A DNA stretch of 64,000 nucleotides, taken from an uncultured Eubacteriales bacterium (GTDB lineage Bacteria; Bacillota; Clostridia; Oscillospirales; Acutalibacteraceae). The notes beneath the pieces were generated by a model. It was not told the origin of the DNA. It searched no databases and saw nothing but the letters and a program-made list of their open reading frames with translations. The first letter of the stretch is position 1, and each line of letters opens with the position of its first letter. Location: contig CAKUUD010000003.1 of NCBI GenBank assembly GCA_934692675.1, positions 186,001-250,000 on the forward strand, read 5' to 3'. Made by a program: the position numbers and the translations under genes. Below are positions 25,091 to 35,054 of the stretch, piece by piece.

Positions 25091-25654
25091 ATTAGCAGTA
25101 AAGAACTTCAAATTAACGAGTCTATAAGAGACGCCGAAGTTAGACTTATTAATTCCAATGGTAATCAAGAAGGTATAGTCCCTATATCTAAAGCTCTCGC
25201 CATGGCAGAAGAAAGCAATTTGGATTTGGTAAAAATCGCAGATAAAGCCAAGCCGCCTGTTTGTAAAATAATGGATTACGGCAAGTACAAATTCGAAATT
25301 GCGAAAAAGGAAAAAGAAGCAAAAAAGAACCAGCGAGTAATAGATGTAAAGGAAGTTCGCCTGTCTTTGAGAATAGCTGAAAATGATTTCAATACCAAGG
25401 TGAATTATGCAAAAGGATTTGCTGAATCAGGTAATAAAATCAAGGTTTCAGTTCGCTTTAAAGGCCGCGAGAAAGATCACCCGGAAATAGGTTATGAACT
25501 TATGGAAAGATTCAAAGAAGCCTGCAAGTGTTTTGCCGGTATAAATGGCTCCGTTAAAGTTGAAGGCCGTAGCTTGTCTATGATTTTGGACCCTCAGAAG
25601 AAAATTAATAATAATTCCCTAAAGAAAGGTAGTGAAGCGGGCACGGAAGCATGA
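25091..25654 (+). CDS. infC: Translation initiation factor IF-3 (apparent ATT start)
   Basis: IF-3 keeps ribosomal subunits apart and checks the start codon. The reading frame continues upstream of the first ATG (25202) through a typical IF-3 N-terminus ([16 protein letters not shown]), which must be part of the protein. There is no ATG, GTG or TTG in front of it, but an ATT at 25091 lies 7 bases after GGAGGTG (25077-25083); a second ATT at 25088 is next to it. Rare AUU starts are known for infC, where they allow IF-3 to limit its own synthesis. The C-terminal domain ([16 protein letters not shown] ... [11 protein letters not shown]) is complete. Confidence 0.92.
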   Translation: MSSKELQINESIRDAEVRLINSNGNQEGIVPISKALAMAEESNLDLVKIADKAKPPVCKIMDYGKYKFEIAKKEKEAKKNQRVIDVKEVRLSLRIAENDFNTKVNYAKGFAESGNKIKVSVRFKGREKDHPEIGYELMERFKEACKCFAGINGSVKVEGRSLSMILDPQKKINNNSLKKGSEAGTEA

Positions 25655-25673
25655 ACTGCTCAGCCCTTGGATT

Positions 25674-25871
25674 ATGTACAAAGTAAAAACTCATAGTGGA
25701 GCGAAAAAACGCTTTAAGATTACAAGCTCAGGTAAGGTTTTGAGAGCACACGCAAACAAAAGTCATATTCTTAACAAAAAAACAAGAAAAAGAAAAAGAA
25801 ATTTAAGGACAATAGTTGTTGCGGATAAGACTAATTTCGCACAAGTAAAAGCTTTGGTACCTTATAAATAA
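25674..25871 (+). CDS. rpmI: 50S ribosomal protein L35
   Basis: The product of about 65 residues begins [20 protein letters not shown] and ends QVKALVPYK, the standard L35 sequence, very basic. The ATG at 25674 gives the normal N-terminus; the upstream in-frame codons overlap infC and are not part of it. The ribosome-binding site is weak, so coupling to infC translation, which ends 20 bases upstream, is likely. Confidence 0.95.
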   Translation: MYKVKTHSGAKKRFKITSSGKVLRAHANKSHILNKKTRKRKRNLRTIVVADKTNFAQVKALVPYK

Positions 25872-25918
25872 AAAGAATTTTAAATTAAATACGATAATAT
25901 CAATTGGAGGTAAATATA

Positions 25919-26263
25919 ATGGCACGTGTAAAGGGTGCGGTTGTCACTAGAAACAGAAGAAAAAAAGTGCTTAAATTAGCTAAAGGTTATTGGGGAGCAA
26001 AAAGTAAGCATTTTAAAATGGCCAAACAGGCTGTAATGAAATCAGGAAATTACGCATACATAGGCAGACGCCAGAAAAAGCGTGATTTCAGAAAATTGTG
26101 GATTACCAGAATTTCAGCTGCTTGTCGTATGAATGGAATTAATTATTCTTCTTTCATGAACGGCCTTAAAAAAGCAGGAATTTCCTTGAACAGAAAAATG
26201 CTTTCTGAAATTGCTATTGCTGACCCGGAAGGATTTTCAAAGCTTGTTGAACAAGCAAAGTAA
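25919..26263 (+). CDS. rplT: 50S ribosomal protein L20
   Basis: L20 binds 23S rRNA early in 50S assembly and in Bacillota also represses this operon through the leader. The product is basic and of normal size (about 114 residues), starting [20 protein letters not shown]. The ATG at 25919 sits behind GGAGG with suitable spacing. Confidence 0.97.
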   Translation: MARVKGAVVTRNRRKKVLKLAKGYWGAKSKHFKMAKQAVMKSGNYAYIGRRQKKRDFRKLWITRISAACRMNGINYSSFMNGLKKAGISLNRKMLSEIAIADPEGFSKLVEQAK

Positions 26264-26277
26264 TATATGTTTATTAA

Positions 26278-26305
26278 TTACGCCCGGATTTTTTACCGGG
26301 CGTAA
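26278..26305 (+). terminator. Hairpin after rplT
   Basis: TTACGCCCGG (26278-26287) pairs perfectly with CCGGGCGTAA (26296-26305) over an 8-base T-rich loop. The following sequence (ATTTACTATAATT) is only moderately T-rich, but the position at the operon end supports a terminator. Confidence 0.65.
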
Positions 26306-26387
26306 ATTTACTATAATTAAATTTTATATGCTTTCACTTAATTGAATAATTTTATATATTTTTACTAAATTAAAAGGAGAAATAACA

Positions 26388-27194
26388 TTGAAACTTACAA
26401 TCACAAGCAAAGACAATTCTCAAATAAAATATTTAAGAAAGCTTATTTCTTCTTCTAAATTTAGAAAAGAAGAGAAAAAATTCGTCATAGAAGGCTTGAG
26501 AATTTGCGGCGAGGCTTTAAAAAATAACTTGAAAATAAAAAAAGTTTTTTATACAGAAAAATTCTATGAAAAAAATTTGGATCTGATAAATCAAATTTCA
26601 AAAGTCGCTTCTGAAATTATTTTAATAAGCGAAAGTATAGCAAAATCAATTTCGGACACAGAAAATCCGCAAGGGATAATAGCTGTTTGCGAAAATACAA
26701 TCAATAGCTTTGATAATTTAAATTTGGATAATACTCAAAAAACCGTTCTTTTGGAAAATATTCAAAATCCCTCTAATTTAGGAAGCATCATAAGAACATG
26801 CGAGGCTTTAAGTATAAAAAATATATTTATTTTAGGAAATAGTTGTGATATTTACAACCCAAAAGTTTTACGAGGAAGTATGGGCGGCTTTTTCAGGGTT
26901 TCGTTTATTTTTGAAGAAAATTCTGAAAAATGCATAAGAAAACTCCAAGAATCAGGATTTAAAATTTATGCGACTGTTCCGGCCAAAAACGCAAGTCATA
27001 TTGGAAAAATTAATTTTACAGGTAAATGCGGAATCGTTTTTGGGAATGAAGGAAATGGCATGAGCAAAGGAAGTATAGAGGCTTGTGACGATAAGATTAC
27101 AATTCCTATGAATAGTGATTCCGAATCATTAAATGTGTCGGTTGCTGCCGGAATAAGCATGTGGGAGATGTGCGGCAGAGGGAAGGAATTATAA
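26388..27194 (+). CDS. TrmH/SpoU-family RNA 2'-O-methyltransferase
   Basis: The 268-residue protein has the substrate-binding N-terminal domain (IKYLRKLISSSKFRKEEKKF) and the knotted SPOUT methyltransferase domain, with the motifs NPSNLGSIIRTCEAL, GIVFGNEGNGMS and IPMNSDSESLNVSVAAGI for SAM binding. Members methylate rRNA or tRNA ribose; the exact nucleotide cannot be told. It starts at a TTG (26388) after AAGGAGA and its stop is directly followed by the ATG of dprA. Confidence 0.88.
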   Translation: MKLTITSKDNSQIKYLRKLISSSKFRKEEKKFVIEGLRICGEALKNNLKIKKVFYTEKFYEKNLDLINQISKVASEIILISESIAKSISDTENPQGIIAVCENTINSFDNLNLDNTQKTVLLENIQNPSNLGSIIRTCEALSIKNIFILGNSCDIYNPKVLRGSMGGFFRVSFIFEENSEKCIRKLQESGFKIYATVPAKNASHIGKINFTGKCGIVFGNEGNGMSKGSIEACDDKITIPMNSDSESLNVSVAAGISMWEMCGRGKEL

Positions 27195-28319
27195 ATGGAT
27201 AATACAGTATATTGGATATGGCTTCAGCAAGCTCTTAAACCAGGAAGCAGCAAAGTTAAAATTATAAACCACTTCTATAAAAATATAAAAGATTTTTACG
27301 ATGGAAAAGAAAGAGAATGGAGACTTTGCGGCTGCTTTACAAATAAAGAAATATCCGCTTTGTGCGATTCATCTTTGGAAGAAGCCGAAAAAACTTTTAG
27401 ATTATCTCAGAATTTAGGGTATAAAATAATATGTATATGCGACGAAGAATATCCGAATTTACTCAGGCATATAGATAATCCGCCGGCACTTTTATATGTT
27501 AAAGGAGACATATCATTTTTAAATTCAGTAAAATCTATTGGAATTGTAGGAACCAGAAAAGCCTCTGAATACGGCCTGGCTATGGCTCATGATTTGTCCC
27601 ACGATTTGGCTCTTAATAATGTAGCCGTTATAAGCGGAGGAGCTTTAGGGATAGATTCTGCTGCGCACCAAGGCGCTCTTGATGCCGGCGGCAAAACTGT
27701 GGCAGTCCTTGGCTGTGGAATCAATTACCCATATCTTTTAGGTAATTTGAAATTAAGAAATGAAATTTCAAATAGCGGCGCTGTAATTTCTGAGTATCCT
27801 CCAAATTTCCCTAGCAAACCATTTACATTTCCGATTAGAAACAGAATTATTTCCGGAATATCTTCGGGAATAGTCGTCATAGAAGCCGGTAAAAAGAGTG
27901 GCTCCTTGATTACAGCAAATCTTGCAAACAACCAAAACAGGGATGTATTTGTAGTGCCTGTGAATAAGGAAAGCAAAAATTCCGAAGGTTCATTTTCTTT
28001 GATTGAAGACGGTGCAATGGTTGTTGCAAGCGTGCAAGATATCTTGAGTGAATATAATAATAATTTGAATATTAAAAAAGAAAAATCTACTAATCTCGAA
28101 AATAAACCAAATATTCAAAAATCTAAAAAAAGAAATATTTCGGATGTTCCTAAGGAATACAGAAATATATTTGAAATATTATTAAAAGGAAAAACTCATA
28201 TAGATATTATAAGCGAAATCACCGAAATTCCGGTGGATAAATTGCTTCTCACTCTTACAGAAATGGAGATCAGCGGGTTTGTAAAAAGCAGCTCTGGGAA
28301 AATTTATGAAGCGCTTTAA
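27195..28319 (+). CDS. dprA: DNA-processing protein DprA
   Basis: DprA loads RecA onto incoming single-stranded DNA during natural transformation. The 374-residue protein shows the Rossmann-like core with SIGIVGTRKASEYG, VISGGALGIDSAAHQGAL and TVAVLGCGINYPYL, then a C-terminal winged helix (about 310-374). It abuts the upstream methyltransferase gene without a gap. The presence of dprA is not proof of competence, since it is widely kept in Clostridia. Confidence 0.94.
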   Translation: MDNTVYWIWLQQALKPGSSKVKIINHFYKNIKDFYDGKEREWRLCGCFTNKEISALCDSSLEEAEKTFRLSQNLGYKIICICDEEYPNLLRHIDNPPALLYVKGDISFLNSVKSIGIVGTRKASEYGLAMAHDLSHDLALNNVAVISGGALGIDSAAHQGALDAGGKTVAVLGCGINYPYLLGNLKLRNEISNSGAVISEYPPNFPSKPFTFPIRNRIISGISSGIVVIEAGKKSGSLITANLANNQNRDVFVVPVNKESKNSEGSFSLIEDGAMVVASVQDILSEYNNNLNIKKEKSTNLENKPNIQKSKKRNISDVPKEYRNIFEILLKGKTHIDIISEITEIPVDKLLLTLTEMEISGFVKSSSGKIYEAL

Positions 28320-28393
28320 ATCAATTTAGTATTTATTTATATTTAATTTGAGTATATAATTATTTCAAAAAATTAATTATGGATGGATAGGTT

Positions 28394-30508
28394 ATGAAAA
28401 ATTTAGTAATTGTTGAATCGCCTGCAAAGGCTAAAACTATAAAAAAATATCTTGGAAAGGGATACGATGTAATAGCGTCGATGGGTCACGTAAGAGATCT
28501 GCCTGAAAAAAGGCTCAGCGTGGATGTAAAAAAAGATTTTGCTCCAAAATACGCTATAATTAAAGGTAAGGAAAAAATAGTCGAAGAGTTAAAAGAAAAA
28601 GCCCGAAAGTCAGATAATATTCTTTTGGCAACCGACCCTGATAGAGAAGGAGAAGCTATTTCGTGGCATTTAGCGTATATTTTAGGGCTTGACCTCGATC
28701 AGAAAAATAGAATCACATTCAACGAAATCACAAAAACAGGGATAGAATCCGGAATAAATTCTCCGCGCGAAGTTGACATTGACCTTGTAAATGCGCAGCA
28801 AGCCCGAAGAATACTCGATAGGCTTGTTGGATATAAATTAAGTCCGTTTTTATCCCAAAAAATTCACAAAGGCCTTTCCGCGGGTCGTGTCCAGTCGGTT
28901 GCACTTAGGATAATCGTTGACCGTGAGGAAGAAATAAGAAAATTCGTTCCTAAAGAATACTGGAGTCTTGACGCTAAATTTTTACCCAAAGGTTCTTCAA
29001 AGCAATTTGCGGCATCTTTTTATGGCAACGAAAACGGTAAAATAGAAATTAATAATAAAAAAGAATCCGAAGCATTGCTCGCAGCTCTTGAGGATGCATC
29101 CTACGAAGTTAAAAAAGTCAAAAAAAGCAAAAGAAGAAAATCTCCTGCACCTCCATTTATTACTTCAACTCTCCAGCAGGATGCACTAAGGAAACTTGGA
29201 TTTGCCCCTAAGAAAACAATGAAAATAGCCCAAGAACTTTATGAAGGCGTGGAAGTCCAAGAAATGGGTGCCGTCGGTCTTATAACTTATATGAGAACTG
29301 ACTCGCTGAGAATTTCTGAGGATGCCATAAAAGCTTCCAGAGAGTATATAAATGAAAGATGGGGCAAAAAATATTTGCCTGAGAATCCTAGAAAATTCAA
29401 AACCAAAGCCAATGCCCAAGACGGCCACGAAGCAATTCGTCCCACAATGCCGCAAATGAATCCTGAAAAACTCGAAAACAGTTTAAGCAGAGACCAATAC
29501 AGGCTATATAAGTTGATTTGGGAAAGATTCACGGCCAGTCAAATGGCAATTTGCTTGCAAGATACAACCCAGGTCGACATAATCGCAATTACACCCTCAG
29601 AAAAAAGCGATAATTATATTTTTAAAGCTTCGGGCTACACAGTAGCTTTCGACGGCTTCACAGTGCTTTATACAGAAAGCAAAGATACCGACCAAGAAAA
29701 AGCAAAGGCTCTTCCTGAGCTAACCGAAAAAATGCCCGTTAAGTTGAAATCACTGGAGCCCAATCAACATTTTACTGAGCCTCCTCCTAGATATACCCAG
29801 GCTTCGTTGATCAAAGCTCTTGAAGAAGATGGCATCGGAAGGCCATCAACATACGCCTCTATAATATCCACGATTCTTTCCAGGGATTATGTTAAGCAGG
29901 AAAATAAATCTCTTAAACCCACCGAACTCGGTGAAGTTGTCACCAATCTCATGAAAGAAAGATTCTCTAAAATAGTAAACCTTAAATTTACCGCACAGAT
30001 GGAATCCGATTTGGATTCAATTGAAGAGGGAAAAAACGATTGGGTAGAAACTCTTAAAAATTTTTACGGTGATTTTTCTGCCACCCTTGATAAGGCAAAA
30101 AAAGATATGGAAGGCGTTAAAATAACGCTTGAAGAGGATAAAACAGATGAAATCTGTGATAAATGCGGCAAACCTATGGTAGTAAAATATGGTCGTTTTG
30201 GAAAGTTTATTGCGTGTTCAGGGTATCCCGAATGTACAAATATTAAAAAAATTGTAAATAAAATAGGAGTAAAGTGCCCGAAATGTGATGGTGACGTTAT
30301 AAAGCGCACCACCAAGAGAAAAAGAATCTTTTATGGTTGCAGCAAATACCCCGAATGTGATTTTGTATCATGGGATGAACCACTGAATGAAAAATGCCCG
30401 AAATGCGGCAAGGGACTTTTCAAAAAGAATACCAAAAATCCAAAAATTTACTGTGCTAATAAAGAATGCGGATACGAAAAGGCGGGCGACAATGAAAAAG
30501 AAAGTTAA
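28394..30508 (+). CDS. topA: DNA topoisomerase I
   Basis: This type IA topoisomerase relaxes negative supercoils. The 704-residue protein begins with the TOPRIM domain (NLVIVESPAKAKTIKKYLG; DPDREGEAISWH), contains the active-site tyrosine in GLITYMRTDSLRIS near residue 300, and ends with three zinc-ribbon modules (CDKC...C, CPKC...C, CPKC...C, about residues 585-700). It overlaps trmFO by 17 bases. The dprA-topA-trmFO order is typical of Bacillota. Confidence 0.97.
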   Translation: MKNLVIVESPAKAKTIKKYLGKGYDVIASMGHVRDLPEKRLSVDVKKDFAPKYAIIKGKEKIVEELKEKARKSDNILLATDPDREGEAISWHLAYILGLDLDQKNRITFNEITKTGIESGINSPREVDIDLVNAQQARRILDRLVGYKLSPFLSQKIHKGLSAGRVQSVALRIIVDREEEIRKFVPKEYWSLDAKFLPKGSSKQFAASFYGNENGKIEINNKKESEALLAALEDASYEVKKVKKSKRRKSPAPPFITSTLQQDALRKLGFAPKKTMKIAQELYEGVEVQEMGAVGLITYMRTDSLRISEDAIKASREYINERWGKKYLPENPRKFKTKANAQDGHEAIRPTMPQMNPEKLENSLSRDQYRLYKLIWERFTASQMAICLQDTTQVDIIAITPSEKSDNYIFKASGYTVAFDGFTVLYTESKDTDQEKAKALPELTEKMPVKLKSLEPNQHFTEPPPRYTQASLIKALEEDGIGRPSTYASIISTILSRDYVKQENKSLKPTELGEVVTNLMKERFSKIVNLKFTAQMESDLDSIEEGKNDWVETLKNFYGDFSATLDKAKKDMEGVKITLEEDKTDEICDKCGKPMVVKYGRFGKFIACSGYPECTNIKKIVNKIGVKCPKCDGDVIKRTTKRKRIFYGCSKYPECDFVSWDEPLNEKCPKCGKGLFKKNTKNPKIYCANKECGYEKAGDNEKES

Positions 30509-31799
30509 TGTTATAGGCGCAGGACTGGCAGGGTGTGAAGCAGCCTGGCAGCTTGCCTCTAGAGGGATAGAAGTTAATCTTTTTGATATGAAGCCGCATA
30601 AATTTTCACCGGCTCATAGGAGTGAAAACTTGTGTGAACTGGTTTGCTCCAATTCTTTCAAAGCCGATAGAATTGACAGCGCCGCTGGACTTTTAAAAGA
30701 AGAATTGAGGATTTTGAATTCAATTGTAATTAAATGTGCAGATAATTGTCGAGTCCCTGCAGGAGGGGCTTTAGCTGTAGACAGAGATAAATTTTCTTCG
30801 ATGGTTACAGAAAAAATTAAAAATCATCCTCTTATCAATTATATTTCTGAGGAAGTAGAAAATTTTTCAGAAGAAGATATAACCATCATTGCTACAGGGC
30901 CGTTGACTTCAGAAAAATTATCAAAAACCATATCCAAAATATGTGGTAATGCACTTAGCTTTTTTGATGCCGCTGCTCCTATAGTTACATTTGAAAGCAT
31001 CGATATGAGCAATGCTTATTTTAAGTCTAGGTATGACAAAGGTAACGGCGATGATTATTTAAATTGCCCTCTTAGCAAAGATGAGTATATAAATTTTTAC
31101 AGCGAACTTATTTCTGCTAAGCGAGCACCTTTACATGATGTAGACGTACAAAACCCAAAAGTATATGAAGGGTGTATGCCCGTTGAAATTATGGCGCAAA
31201 GAGGTGAGGACACATTAAGATTCGGACCGATGAAACCTGTTGGACTGCGTGATCCAAAAACCGGCCAAAGTCCTTATGCTGTAGTTCAGCTTCGAAAAGA
31301 AAATAAAGAAGGAACACTTTATAATATGGTAGGGTTCCAAACAAATCTTAAATTTCCTGAACAAAGAAGAGTTTTTGGAATGATACCTGCTCTTAAAAAT
31401 GCCGAATTTGTGCGGTATGGTGTGATGCATCGTAATACATTTATTAATTCTCCAAAACTTTTAAACAGCAGCTTTAATATGAAAGAAATTCCAAATTTGT
31501 TTTTTGCAGGACAAATTACAGGCGTGGAAGGGTACATGGAATCGGTTTCGTCGGGTCTAATAGCAGGAATAAATGCGGCAAGAAAATTTGCAGGCGAAAA
31601 TTTGGTTTCGCTCCCGGATTTTACTATGATTGGTGCTTTGGAAAAATATATAAGCAGCGAAGATATTATAGATTTTCAGCCTATGGGGGCAAATTTCGGA
31701 ATACTTCCACCGTTGACTGAAAAAATTAAAGACAAAAAACTTAGATATGCAAAATTATCCGATAGAGCTTTGGAATATATAAAAAATCTGAAAATTTAA
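30492..31799 (+). CDS. trmFO: tRNA (uracil-54-C5)-methyltransferase, folate-dependent (TrmFO)
   Basis: TrmFO makes ribothymidine at position 54 of tRNA using methylene-tetrahydrofolate and FAD. The 435-residue sequence starts with the FAD-binding KVNVIGAGLAGCEAAWQLA and carries family motifs such as HRSENLCELVCSNSFKAD and GQITGVEGYMES. The ATG at 30492 lies within topA, so the two are coupled. All signature regions are intact. Confidence 0.95.
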   Translation: MKKKVNVIGAGLAGCEAAWQLASRGIEVNLFDMKPHKFSPAHRSENLCELVCSNSFKADRIDSAAGLLKEELRILNSIVIKCADNCRVPAGGALAVDRDKFSSMVTEKIKNHPLINYISEEVENFSEEDITIIATGPLTSEKLSKTISKICGNALSFFDAAAPIVTFESIDMSNAYFKSRYDKGNGDDYLNCPLSKDEYINFYSELISAKRAPLHDVDVQNPKVYEGCMPVEIMAQRGEDTLRFGPMKPVGLRDPKTGQSPYAVVQLRKENKEGTLYNMVGFQTNLKFPEQRRVFGMIPALKNAEFVRYGVMHRNTFINSPKLLNSSFNMKEIPNLFFAGQITGVEGYMESVSSGLIAGINAARKFAGENLVSLPDFTMIGALEKYISSEDIIDFQPMGANFGILPPLTEKIKDKKLRYAKLSDRALEYIKNLKI

Positions 31800-31822
31800 A
31801 TTTTTTCAAGGAGGAATTTGGT

Positions 31823-32836
31823 ATGAAAATAATAGTAGACGCTTTTGGTGGAGATAATGCTCCTTTAGAGGTAATAAAAGGTAGCCGCATGGCTGTAGAT
31901 GAATTGGGCTACGAAATCGTACTGGTCGGAAATGAAAAAATAATAAAAGATGAGGCTGAAAAAAATAATATATCACTTAGCGGAATAACAATAGTTCATG
32001 CTCCTGATGTGATTTCAATGGATGATGAACCTATGGACGTTATGAAATCAAAAAGCAATTCTTCAATGTCAAAAGGTCTGCAATTATTGGCATTGGGAGA
32101 GGGAGATGCATTCGTTTCTGCCGGAAATAGCGGGGCTCTTGCCGTAGGCGCAACTCTTAAAGTTAAAAGGATAAAAGGAATAAAAAGATGTGCATTTGCA
32201 CCGGTTATTCCTAAGGATAAAGGCTTTTTCATGCTTATTGACAGTGGCGCGAACGTGGAGTGCCGTCCTGAAATGTTAAGACAATTTGCGGTTATGGGAT
32301 ATATATATATGAAAAATGTTATGGTTGTTGAAAATCCCAGAGTAGGTCTTGCAAACGTAGGCACCGAAAAAACCAAGGGCGATGAACTCAGATATGAAAC
32401 CTTCAATCTTCTTCAGGAAACCAAAAATATTAATTTTATAGGTAATATCGAAGCTCGCGATATACCTGGCGATATCGCTGATGTAGTTGTTGCAGATGGA
32501 TTTACAGGAAATATAATACTTAAACTCTATGAAGGCATGGCAAAATCTGTTTTTGGAAAAATTAAGGATATTTTCAAGAAAAATTTCAAAGGCAAGTTAG
32601 CGGCGTCTCTTATCATGCCTGAACTTAAAGAGTTGAAAAAAAGTATGGACTACAGTGAACACGGCGGAGCGCCTCTTATGGGAATTTCAAAGCCGGTGTT
32701 TAAAGCTCACGGAAGTTCTGATGCTAAAACATTCAAAAGTGCAATACGTCTTGCAGGTGAATATGTAAAAAGAAATGTGGTTGGGCTTATTTCTAAGTCC
32801 CTTGAGGAATATAATTCTTCAGAATCTGAAAAGTAA
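31823..32836 (+). CDS. plsX: Phosphate acyltransferase PlsX
   Basis: PlsX makes acyl-phosphate from acyl-ACP, the first step of phosphatidic acid synthesis in most Bacillota. The 337-residue protein begins MKIIVDAFGGDNAPLEVIKG and has SAGNSGALAVGATLK and DGFTGNIILK. A GGAGG site precedes the ATG. The acpP gene often found between plsX and rnc is absent here; rnc follows directly. Confidence 0.95.
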   Translation: MKIIVDAFGGDNAPLEVIKGSRMAVDELGYEIVLVGNEKIIKDEAEKNNISLSGITIVHAPDVISMDDEPMDVMKSKSNSSMSKGLQLLALGEGDAFVSAGNSGALAVGATLKVKRIKGIKRCAFAPVIPKDKGFFMLIDSGANVECRPEMLRQFAVMGYIYMKNVMVVENPRVGLANVGTEKTKGDELRYETFNLLQETKNINFIGNIEARDIPGDIADVVVADGFTGNIILKLYEGMAKSVFGKIKDIFKKNFKGKLAASLIMPELKELKKSMDYSEHGGAPLMGISKPVFKAHGSSDAKTFKSAIRLAGEYVKRNVVGLISKSLEEYNSSESEK

Positions 32837-32865
32837 TTTGATTTTTAAAGTGAGGTGAGTTTGTT

Positions 32866-33540
32866 ATGACAGAACTTGAAAATAAAATAGGGTATAAATT
32901 TAATAATCAAAAACTCCTAAAAATAGCGTTAACTCATTCTTCTTACGCTAATGAATCTGGGGGCAGATTCGAAAGCTACGAAAGACTAGAATTTTTGGGT
33001 GATTCTATTTTGGGAGTGGTTACTTCTGATTATATTTTTAAAAATTATCCCAAGTATCCCGAAGGAGACCTCACGAAATTAAGGTCATCTTTGGTTTGCG
33101 AAAAACAGCTTTGTATATTTTCCAAAGAATTAAATATTTCAAAATTTATCAAATTGAGCAAAGGCGAACACCATTGTGGAGGTCAAAACAGACCCTCAAT
33201 TTTAGCTGATATATTCGAAGCTATTTGCGCAGCAATATATTTGGATGGCGGTCTGCAGGAAGCTTCTAAATTCATTTTGAAGTTTATAATTCCGGCTTTA
33301 GAGCATCCCATGATTCCTGATATTCACGACTATAAAACCGATTTGCAAGAAATAGTTCAACGTAATCCTGAGGAAACAATTGAATATGTCCTTGTGAAAG
33401 AATCGGGTCCTGACCACAATAAAAGATTTACGGTAGAAGCCAAAATAAATAATAATACCGTAGGCAGAGGAACGGGCAGAAGCAAAAAAGAAGCCGAACA
33501 ACACGCTGCTCGCGAAACTTTGTCTCTCATGGGATATTGA
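32866..33540 (+). CDS. rnc: Ribonuclease III
   Basis: RNase III cuts double-stranded RNA in rRNA precursors and regulatory duplexes. The 224-residue protein has the signature YERLEFLGDSILG near residue 38, the second acidic cluster ILADIFEAICAAIYLDGG, and a C-terminal double-stranded-RNA-binding domain (about 150-222, ending KKEAEQHAARETLSLMGY). The ATG has a GAGGTGAG site. ftsY follows after 16 bases. Confidence 0.96.
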   Translation: MTELENKIGYKFNNQKLLKIALTHSSYANESGGRFESYERLEFLGDSILGVVTSDYIFKNYPKYPEGDLTKLRSSLVCEKQLCIFSKELNISKFIKLSKGEHHCGGQNRPSILADIFEAICAAIYLDGGLQEASKFILKFIIPALEHPMIPDIHDYKTDLQEIVQRNPEETIEYVLVKESGPDHNKRFTVEAKINNNTVGRGTGRSKKEAEQHAARETLSLMGY

Positions 33541-33556
33541 TTTATAGGGGGATTGT

Positions 33557-34477
33557 ATGTCGTTTTTTAAAAAATTAAAAGAAGGATTATCCAAAACGCG
33601 CAATAGTATTTCGGCAAAAATAGAATCTGTCATTAATTCTTTTACAAAGATAGATGAAGAGTTCTTTGAAACACTTGAAGAAATTTTAATTTCCAGTGAT
33701 ATAGGTATAGAAACATCTCAAAAGCTCTGCAACGATTTGAGGCAAGAAGTTAAAAAACATGGTGTGACAGATCCCTTTGAAATAAAAGAACTGCTCGGGA
33801 ACATAATGGTTGAATTTCTTGGTGATGAAAATGAGCTTTTGATTTCATCTAAACCATCGATAATTTTGGTTTTAGGTGTAAATGGAGTCGGAAAAACCAC
33901 AACTATTGGAAAGCTTGCACATAGATTAAAAAGAGAAGGCAAGAAAGTGCTTTTAGCTGCGGCCGATACCTTTAGAGCAGCTGCCGCGGAACAGCTTGAT
34001 ATTTGGGCTAAAAAATCAGACTGCTCTATAGTCATGCAGCCGGAGGGTTCTGATCCTGCTGCGGTGGTTTTTGATGCTATATCTTCCGCAAAATCAAAAA
34101 ATGTTGATGTAATAATTTGTGATACTGCAGGAAGGCTTCATAACAAGAAAAATTTGATGGGAGAACTTGAAAAAATAAATCGAATCATCGACAGGGAACT
34201 CCCCGATGCCTCCAAAGAAATTTTGCTTGTTTTGGATGCTTCCACAGGTCAAAATGGAGTAAATCAAGCTGTAGAATTTGGCAAATCTTTGAATATTACA
34301 GGAATCGTTTTAACCAAGCTTGACGGCACCGCAAAAGGTGGCGTTGTATTGGCGATTAAAGAAAAGCTCGGAGTGCCGGTAAAATATATAGGAATTGGCG
34401 AAGGTATCGACGATTTGAGGCCTTTTAATGCAAAAGAATTTGTTGAAGCGATTTTGAAAAATAAAGGAGAACAATAA
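33557..34477 (+). CDS. ftsY: Signal recognition particle receptor FtsY
   Basis: FtsY receives ribosome-SRP complexes at the membrane. The 306-residue form has the short N domain and the GTPase NG core: GVNGVGKTTTIGKLAHRLK, DTFRAAAAEQL, DTAGRLHNKKNLM and TKLDGTAKGG. The acidic A domain found in larger FtsY proteins is missing, as is common in Bacillota. It is between rnc and yqeK in close spacing. Confidence 0.96.
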   Translation: MSFFKKLKEGLSKTRNSISAKIESVINSFTKIDEEFFETLEEILISSDIGIETSQKLCNDLRQEVKKHGVTDPFEIKELLGNIMVEFLGDENELLISSKPSIILVLGVNGVGKTTTIGKLAHRLKREGKKVLLAAADTFRAAAAEQLDIWAKKSDCSIVMQPEGSDPAAVVFDAISSAKSKNVDVIICDTAGRLHNKKNLMGELEKINRIIDRELPDASKEILLVLDASTGQNGVNQAVEFGKSLNITGIVLTKLDGTAKGGVVLAIKEKLGVPVKYIGIGEGIDDLRPFNAKEFVEAILKNKGEQ

Positions 34478-34480
34478 AGT

Positions 34481-35050
34481 TTGAGCAGCTATGAATTTTA
34501 TGAAAAAGAGTTAAAAAATATATTATCAGAAAAAAGATTTAAGCATTCTGTGAATGTAGCTCATATGGCTGAACGATTAGCGGTTCGCTATAATGTGGAT
34601 CCAAATAAAGCCAAAATTTCAGGTCTTCTACACGATATATGCAAAGAAATGCCTGAAGAAGAGAGCAAAAAAATTTTGATTGAAAATGGTATTTCGAAGT
34701 CGAAAATAGACGATTTTGAATATAAAGTCATGCATGGGTTTGTCGGATTTTTTTGGTTGCAGGAAAATTATGGTATATGTGATAATGATATTCTAAATGG
34801 CGTGAAGTATCACACCGTAGGTCGAAAAGGTATGAGCCTTTTTGAAAAAATTATATTTGTAGCAGACTATATTTCTGAAGAAAGAAAGTGGCCTGATGTT
34901 AAAGAGTTTCAAAAAGTGGCTTTTGAAAATATCGATAAAGTCGTTTTAAAGAAGCTCTCTACAGCCATTCAAAATTGTCTTGACAGGCACCAATCCATTT
35001 GTGAAAATACCATGCAATTATATAATGAACTTATTTTAGAAGGAGTTTAG
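34481..35050 (+). CDS. yqeK: YqeK-type HD-domain hydrolase (probable Ap4A hydrolase)
   Basis: The 189-residue protein has HD-superfamily metal ligands (RFKHSVNVAHMAERL, GLLHDICKEM, VKYHTVG and FVADYISEERKW). Proteins of this family split diadenosine tetraphosphate symmetrically. It starts at a TTG (34481) about 11 bases after AAGGAGA and lies directly before rsfS, the conserved yqeK-rsfS order. Confidence 0.9.
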   Translation: MSSYEFYEKELKNILSEKRFKHSVNVAHMAERLAVRYNVDPNKAKISGLLHDICKEMPEEESKKILIENGISKSKIDDFEYKVMHGFVGFFWLQENYGICDNDILNGVKYHTVGRKGMSLFEKIIFVADYISEERKWPDVKEFQKVAFENIDKVVLKKLSTAIQNCLDRHQSICENTMQLYNELILEGV

Positions 35051-35054
35051 TAGT

